Below are positions 59,183-64,000 of a stretch of 64,000 nt of DNA, one piece after another. Source of the DNA: Roseateles asaccharophilus (lineage in GTDB: Bacteria > Pseudomonadota > Gammaproteobacteria > Burkholderiales > Burkholderiaceae_C); contig NZ_SNXE01000001.1 of the NCBI RefSeq assembly GCF_004362405.1, positions 310,001 to 374,000 on the forward strand, given 5' to 3'. A model generated the notes under the pieces. The model was not told the DNA's origin and ran no database searches. It saw nothing but the letters and a program-made list of their open reading frames with translations. Within the stretch, counting starts at the first letter, position 1; the number at the start of each line of letters is the position of its first letter. The translations under genes were made by a program, and so were the position numbers.

Positions 59183-59563
59183 ATGAGTCTTTTTCACGCC
59201 GTGGTCTGGCTGGACCATCACAGCGCCCAGATCCTTCAGTTCGATGCCGAGCATGTGCAGGCCGAGAAGGTCAAGGCCAGCAGCCGCCATAGCAAGCAGC
59301 ATGGCAGCGCCGTGCGCACCGAGCATGAGTTCTACGCCGAGGTGTGCGAGGCCCTGCAGGGCATCAGCGAAATCCTGATCACCGGTTCCAAGACCGCACA
59401 GGCGGACTTCAAGCACTATCTGGAAAAGCACCGCCCGGCCCAGGTGAGCAGCGTGGTGGGCTATGAGACCGTGGACCACCCCAGCGACAAGCAGCTGGTG
59501 GCCCTGGCCCGCCAGTTCTTCCTCAAGCACGACCGCATGGCGGGTGTGCCCACCCCGATGTGA
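59183..59563 (+). CDS. small eRF1-domain-like protein
   Basis: A 126-residue protein starting MSLFHAVVWLDHHSAQILQFD; the middle ILITGSKTAQADFKHYLEKHRPAQ and the end VDHPSDKQLVALARQFFLKHDRM match a proteobacterial group often named translational machinery protein and related to archaeal eRF1-like (baeRF) proteins. A ribosome-associated role is plausible but unproven. It follows the DksA-like gene by 57 bp, with its own ribosome site. Confidence 0.7.
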   Translation: MSLFHAVVWLDHHSAQILQFDAEHVQAEKVKASSRHSKQHGSAVRTEHEFYAEVCEALQGISEILITGSKTAQADFKHYLEKHRPAQVSSVVGYETVDHPSDKQLVALARQFFLKHDRMAGVPTPM

Positions 59564-59599
59564 TGGGCGGGCGGCTCGGCCGCCCTGGCCTGCCTGAGC

Positions 59600-60175
59600 T
59601 TAGTAGCGCCGCGGCGCCTGCAGCATTTCCAGGTCGTACTGGCTGCGCAGGCGCCGCTGCGCATAGTCCAGCTCGCGCAGCATCGCGCGCAGGCGCTTGC
59701 GCTCCTCGTCGGTCTTGGCGTTCGCCAGCTCACGCTCCAGGCGCTGGCCCTCGCGATAGTTGCGGTCCAGCTGCTGTGTCAGCTCGTGGATGCGTCGGCC
59801 CGCCTCATACAAGCGTTGGAATCGATCGCCATCGGGGCGCTCATCGCAGGCGCCGCGATCAAACTCTCCCCGCAGGCCCACGCGCCAGCCGTTCTCGGGC
59901 ACGCAGTACTGGGCGATGCCCTGCTCCCAGCCCTGGCGCCAGCGTTCGGCATCGGGCTGCACCCCCACCTTGCCGCAGGCCTTGGCATGCTCGTCTACCC
60001 GGTCCGCGGGCATGCCGCTGCGCCCGTCGCGCAGCCCGTAGCGCTGCCAATCCGCCTTCAGGCACTCGCTTTCGCTGAGGCTGGCGCAGCCCGCAAGACC
60101 CAGGGCGGCCAGCGCCAGCATGAGCCCGGAACCGTGGCACCGGAGCTGGTGCAGTGAGACAGGAAAGCTGATCAT
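59600..60175 (-). CDS. DUF2799-type lipoprotein
   Basis: A 191-residue lipoprotein. The signal MLALAALGLAGC ends in a Cys, and the mature sequence has SESECLKADWQRYGLRDG, GKVGVQPDAERWRQGWEQGIAQYCVPENGW, which I recognise from the DUF2799 family. C-terminal coiled coil RRIHELTQQLDRNYREGQRLERELAN. ATG at 60175 is used; a later ATG is possible. Function unknown. Confidence 0.8.
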   Translation of the reverse strand: MISFPVSLHQLRCHGSGLMLALAALGLAGCASLSESECLKADWQRYGLRDGRSGMPADRVDEHAKACGKVGVQPDAERWRQGWEQGIAQYCVPENGWRVGLRGEFDRGACDERPDGDRFQRLYEAGRRIHELTQQLDRNYREGQRLERELANAKTDEERKRLRAMLRELDYAQRRLRSQYDLEMLQAPRRY

Positions 60176-60268
60176 GGGCAGGGTCGGATGGCGGCCGGCG
60201 CCGCAGGCTGAACAGAGCCGGCATTGTCCAATGCCGCGCGTGGCCCGCATCTTGGCAGAATGCCGCCC

Positions 60269-62437
60269 ATGCCTGAGGTTTCATCCAGTCCCGTCGCGCC
60301 CATCAAGGCCAGCAAGTCCGCGCCGCAAAAGGCCATGGAAAAGCTGGGCCTGAAGCGCGACATCGATCTGGCCCTGCACCTGCCCCTGCGCTACGAGGAC
60401 GAGACCCGGCTGACGCCTATCGGTCAGGCACGCGAGGGCGAGACGGTGCAGTGCGAAGGCGTGGTGATCGAGAGCCGCGTCGAGCTGCGCGGCCGGCGCC
60501 AGCTGATCGTGAAGATGGAGGGCGAGGACGGCGCGCAGCTGCTGCTGCGCTTTCTTCACTTCTACCCCTCGCACCAGAAGAGCATGGCCGAGGGCCAGCG
60601 CCTGCGCGTGCGTGGCGAGCTGCGCGGCGGCTTCTTCGGGCGCGAGATGGTGCACCCCGCTTTCCGCGCCGTGAATGAGGACACGCCGCTGGCGCAAAGC
60701 CTGACCCCCGTCTACCCGGCCGGCGCCAACCTGCCCCAGGCCTATCTGCGCAAGGCCGTGGCCGCGGGCCTGCGGCGCGCCGACCTGGCCGAGGTGCTGC
60801 CGCCCGGCAGCGTGCCGCGCCAGCTGCCCACGCTGCGCGAGGCCCTGGACTTTCTGCACCACCCGCCGCCGCGGGTCAGCCTGGCCACGCTGGAGGACCA
60901 CAGCCACCCGGCCTGGCAGCGCCTGAAGTTCGAGGAGCTGCTGGCCCAGCAGCTCAGCCAGATGCGGGCCCAGCGCGAGCGTGCCCAGCTGCGCGCACCC
61001 GCCCTGCGCGCCGGTCCCGGCGGCCTGCATAAGCAGCTGCTGGCCGCCCTGCCCTTTGCCCTGACCGCTGCCCAGCAGCGCGTGGCCGAGGAGATTGCAC
61101 AAGACCTGGCACGCCCACGCCCCAGCCTGCCGCCGCGGGACGGCGGCAGTCCTTCGCCAGGCGTCGAAGTCTCCTCAGGAGACTTCTCGGCCCTGGCTCA
61201 GCCCATGCACCGCCTGCTGCAGGGCGATGTGGGCTCGGGCAAGACCGTGGTGGCGGCCCTGGCCGCCGCGGTGGCCATGGACGCGGGCTGGCAATGCGCC
61301 CTGATGGCGCCCACCGAGATCCTGGCCGAGCAGCATTTCCGCAAGCTGATTGGCTGGCTGGAGCCCCTGGGCATCAAGGTGGCCTGGCTGACCGGCTCGG
61401 TCAAGGGCCGGGCGCGCCAGAAGATGCTGGACGCGGTGGCGGACGGCAGCGCCGGCCTGGTGGTGGGCACGCATGCGGTGATCGAGGACAAGGTGCAGTT
61501 CAAGCAGCTGGGCCTGGCCATCGTCGATGAACAACACCGCTTCGGCGTGGCGCAGCGTCTGGCCCTGCGCAAGAAGCTGGAGGTCCAGGCCTCACGTGGC
61601 CGCGGCCAGAGCATGGAGCCGCATATGCTGATGATGAGCGCCACGCCGATTCCGCGAACCCTGGCGATGACCTATTTCGCCGATCTGGCCGTCTCCACCA
61701 TCGATGAACTGCCGCCGGGCCGCAGCCCCATCGTCACCAAGGTGTTCGCCGACACCAAGCGACTGGAGGTGATCGCCAAGATCGCTGACGCCGTGGAGAA
61801 CGGGCAGCAGGTCTACTGGGTCTGTCCGCTGATCGAGGAATCTGAGACGCTGGACCTCAAGAACGCCACCGAGACCCATGCCGAGCTCAGCGCCGCCCTG
61901 GCCGGCCATGGCGTGGGCCTGTTGCACGGCCGCATGCCACCGGCCGAGAAGGCCGCGGTGATGGCGGAGTTCAGCGCCAACCGATTGAGCGTGCTGGTGG
62001 CGACCACGGTGATCGAGGTCGGCGTGGACGTGCCCAATGCCAGCCTCATGGTGATCGAGCATGCCGAGCGCTTCGGTCTTTCGCAGCTGCACCAGCTGCG
62101 CGGCCGCGTGGGCCGCGGCGCGGTGGCGAGTGTCTGCGTCCTGCTCTACACCGGCCCCCTGTCCATCACCGGCAAGGACCGCCTGCGCGCCATGGCCGAG
62201 ACCACCGACGGCTTCGAGATCGCGCGCCGGGACCTGGACATACGCGGCCCCGGCGAGTTCATGGGCGCACGCCAGAGCGGCGCCGAGCTGCTGCGATTCG
62301 CCGATCTGCAGGAAGACGCGCCGCTGCTGAAGGCTGCGCGCGCACTGGCACCGCGGCTGCTGGACGAGCATGCCGAGGCCGCCCTGCGTCATGTGGAGCG
62401 CTGGCTAGGCGGCAAGGCGGAGTTCCTCAAGGCCTGA
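60269..62437 (+). CDS. recG: ATP-dependent DNA helicase RecG
   Basis: A 722-residue replication-fork remodelling helicase. The wedge/OB domain is N-terminal (GVVIESRVELRGRRQLIVKMEG); motifs include Walker A GDVGSGKT near residue 322, DEQHRFG (DEAH-box form), SATPIPRTL, and Q-motif region. A roughly 30-residue insertion precedes Walker A (residues about 280-310), carrying two DNA palindromes that are in frame. ATG at 60269 is used; 60260 is possible. Confidence 0.93.
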   Translation: MPEVSSSPVAPIKASKSAPQKAMEKLGLKRDIDLALHLPLRYEDETRLTPIGQAREGETVQCEGVVIESRVELRGRRQLIVKMEGEDGAQLLLRFLHFYPSHQKSMAEGQRLRVRGELRGGFFGREMVHPAFRAVNEDTPLAQSLTPVYPAGANLPQAYLRKAVAAGLRRADLAEVLPPGSVPRQLPTLREALDFLHHPPPRVSLATLEDHSHPAWQRLKFEELLAQQLSQMRAQRERAQLRAPALRAGPGGLHKQLLAALPFALTAAQQRVAEEIAQDLARPRPSLPPRDGGSPSPGVEVSSGDFSALAQPMHRLLQGDVGSGKTVVAALAAAVAMDAGWQCALMAPTEILAEQHFRKLIGWLEPLGIKVAWLTGSVKGRARQKMLDAVADGSAGLVVGTHAVIEDKVQFKQLGLAIVDEQHRFGVAQRLALRKKLEVQASRGRGQSMEPHMLMMSATPIPRTLAMTYFADLAVSTIDELPPGRSPIVTKVFADTKRLEVIAKIADAVENGQQVYWVCPLIEESETLDLKNATETHAELSAALAGHGVGLLHGRMPPAEKAAVMAEFSANRLSVLVATTVIEVGVDVPNASLMVIEHAERFGLSQLHQLRGRVGRGAVASVCVLLYTGPLSITGKDRLRAMAETTDGFEIARRDLDIRGPGEFMGARQSGAELLRFADLQEDAPLLKAARALAPRLLDEHAEAALRHVERWLGGKAEFLKA
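61127..61186. repeat. two palindromes inside recG
   Basis: CTGCCGCC-N7-GGCGGCAG (61127-61149) and the perfect GAAGTCTCCT-C-AGGAGACTTC (61166-61186) lie back to back in the recG insertion. Both are kept in frame. The arms are unlike the rest of the gene, suggesting an inserted repeat element, but no second copy was found in the window. Confidence 0.6.
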
Positions 62438-62559
62438 GGGCGCCGCCACGGGAGCTGCGCGCCCTGCGCCCGACTGACCCGAGCGGCGTGGCTACACTGC
62501 GCACTTTCGCGGCGCCGATGGGCCCGCATCTGAAAATTTTTCCTGAGTATCCGCAGACC

Positions 62560-63051
62560 ATGAATTCCGCCGCTTCCCGCCGTCGCCTTCTCCTCACACT
62601 TGGCAGCGCCGCTTTGCTGGGCCTGAGCGCCTGCGGGGGTGGCGGTGGTGGTGGCAATGGCGAGCTCGGCGTCAGCTGGGCCGAAGTCTCGGGCTCCAAC
62701 ACCGTCACGGCGCTCAAGACCACGGACACCCTGGCCGGCACGGGCGCCGAAGCCAGCAATGGCAAGCGACTCACCGTGCACTACACCGGCTGGCTCTACG
62801 ACCAGCGCGTGGCAGGCACCCAGAAGGGCGCGCAGTTCGACAGCTCCGTCGGCAAGACGCCGTTTGGCTTCACGCTGGGCGCCGGCCAGGTCATCAAGGG
62901 CTGGGACCAGGGCTTCAGCGGCATGAAGGTGGGCGGCAAGCGCACCCTGCTGATCCCGGCCTCGCTGGGCTATGGTGCCCAGGGCGCCGGCGCTGCCATC
63001 CCGGCCAACGCCGCCCTCATCTTCGAGGTCGAGCTGGTCTCGGTGCAGTAA
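62560..63051 (+). CDS. FKBP-type peptidyl-prolyl isomerase lipoprotein
   Basis: A 163-residue protein. A lipoprotein signal (SRRRLLLTLGSAALLGLSAC) is followed by a Gly-rich spacer and an FKBP domain: KRLTVHYTGWLYD, FDSSVGKTPFGFTLGAGQVIKGWDQGFSGMKVGGKRTLLIPASLGYG. It should act as a prolyl isomerase tethered to a membrane. Paired Arg could be a Tat signal; otherwise Sec. Ends 24 bp before the convergent panC gene. Confidence 0.93.
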   Translation: MNSAASRRRLLLTLGSAALLGLSACGGGGGGGNGELGVSWAEVSGSNTVTALKTTDTLAGTGAEASNGKRLTVHYTGWLYDQRVAGTQKGAQFDSSVGKTPFGFTLGAGQVIKGWDQGFSGMKVGGKRTLLIPASLGYGAQGAGAAIPANAALIFEVELVSVQ

Positions 63052-63075
63052 ACCGGCGGTCTGCAAACCTGGAGC

Positions 63076-64000
<925 letters not shown>

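Noticed and set aside
61110-61200. Frameshift or pseudogene in recG
   Set aside because: The insertion length keeps the frame, and all helicase motifs downstream are intact.

Overview
This window is GC-rich (roughly 70 percent by eye), densely coded bacterial chromosome with short intergenic gaps. The gene set suggests a betaproteobacterium of the order Burkholderiales: E. coli-type ArgG, GTP-type PEP carboxykinase, RutE, YigZ, two UPF0149 proteins, panBC, a CHCC zinc-finger protein and many short operons with ATGA/GTGA overlaps. A Roseateles/Rubrivivax/Paucibacter-like lineage is my guess, not shown. No prophage, transposase, CRISPR array or rRNA operon is visible. The only tRNA is tRNA-Arg(CCG).

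Layout. 1-3.6 kb: small conserved genes (CHCC zinc finger, NTF2-like, YheT hydrolase, TerB-like) and a membrane-anchored cytochrome c. 3.7-7.5 kb: tRNA-Arg, then a leftward operon for a secreted S33-type hydrolase and a NatAB-like ABC exporter. 7.5-11.7 kb: the most interesting locus, a four-gene operon of circularly permuted ATP-grasp ligase, alpha-E protein, transglutaminase-like protease and proteasome-like Anbu peptidase. It is preceded by a near-consensus sigma-54 promoter and three phased NtrC-like sites. 11.7-18.9 kb: nadC, an FAH-family hydrolase, RlpA, then a leftward run of rlmJ, a CoA transferase, a MerR regulator and a quinone-reductase-like protein, and a beta-helix protein. 19-26.4 kb: old yellow enzyme, MOSC protein, pckG, a LysR regulator, UPF0149/SEC-C protein, metallophosphoesterase, and a universal stress protein with an FNR/CRP-type box upstream. 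26.4-27.2 kb is the only stretch of more than 300 bp without a secure gene.

27-37.7 kb: ArgP-like regulator divergent from dadA, Hsp70-like protein, a second UPF0149 protein, a candidate small RNA, LysR divergent from mmsA, a TPR-like diguanylate cyclase and an SDR. 37.8-40 kb: an H-NOX nitric-oxide sensor with its HNOBA-type histidine kinase but no adjacent response regulator. 40-46.6 kb: CAAX-type protease, a fused MFS/acyltransferase, rutE, and a leftward tgt - saccharopine dehydrogenase-like - DUF4166 - DCC cluster. 46.7-55 kb: periplasmic binding protein, YigZ, a 7TM hybrid histidine kinase overlapping tail-to-tail with a LuxR-type response regulator, then an unrecognised large lipoprotein and an unrecognised exported, possibly beta-barrel protein. 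55-64 kb: argG, TfoX C-terminal protein, queA, DksA-like protein, an eRF1-like protein, recG with an unusual palindromic insertion, an FKBP lipoprotein, and panC with the end of panB.

How the genes connect. Queuosine synthesis is represented by queA and tgt at separate loci. Pantothenate synthesis is the panBC operon. Nitrogen control is implied for the Anbu operon by its promoter, and signal transduction is prominent (H-NOX/kinase, diguanylate cyclase, hybrid kinase and response regulator, several LysR proteins). All assignments come from reading motifs; no database search was run.
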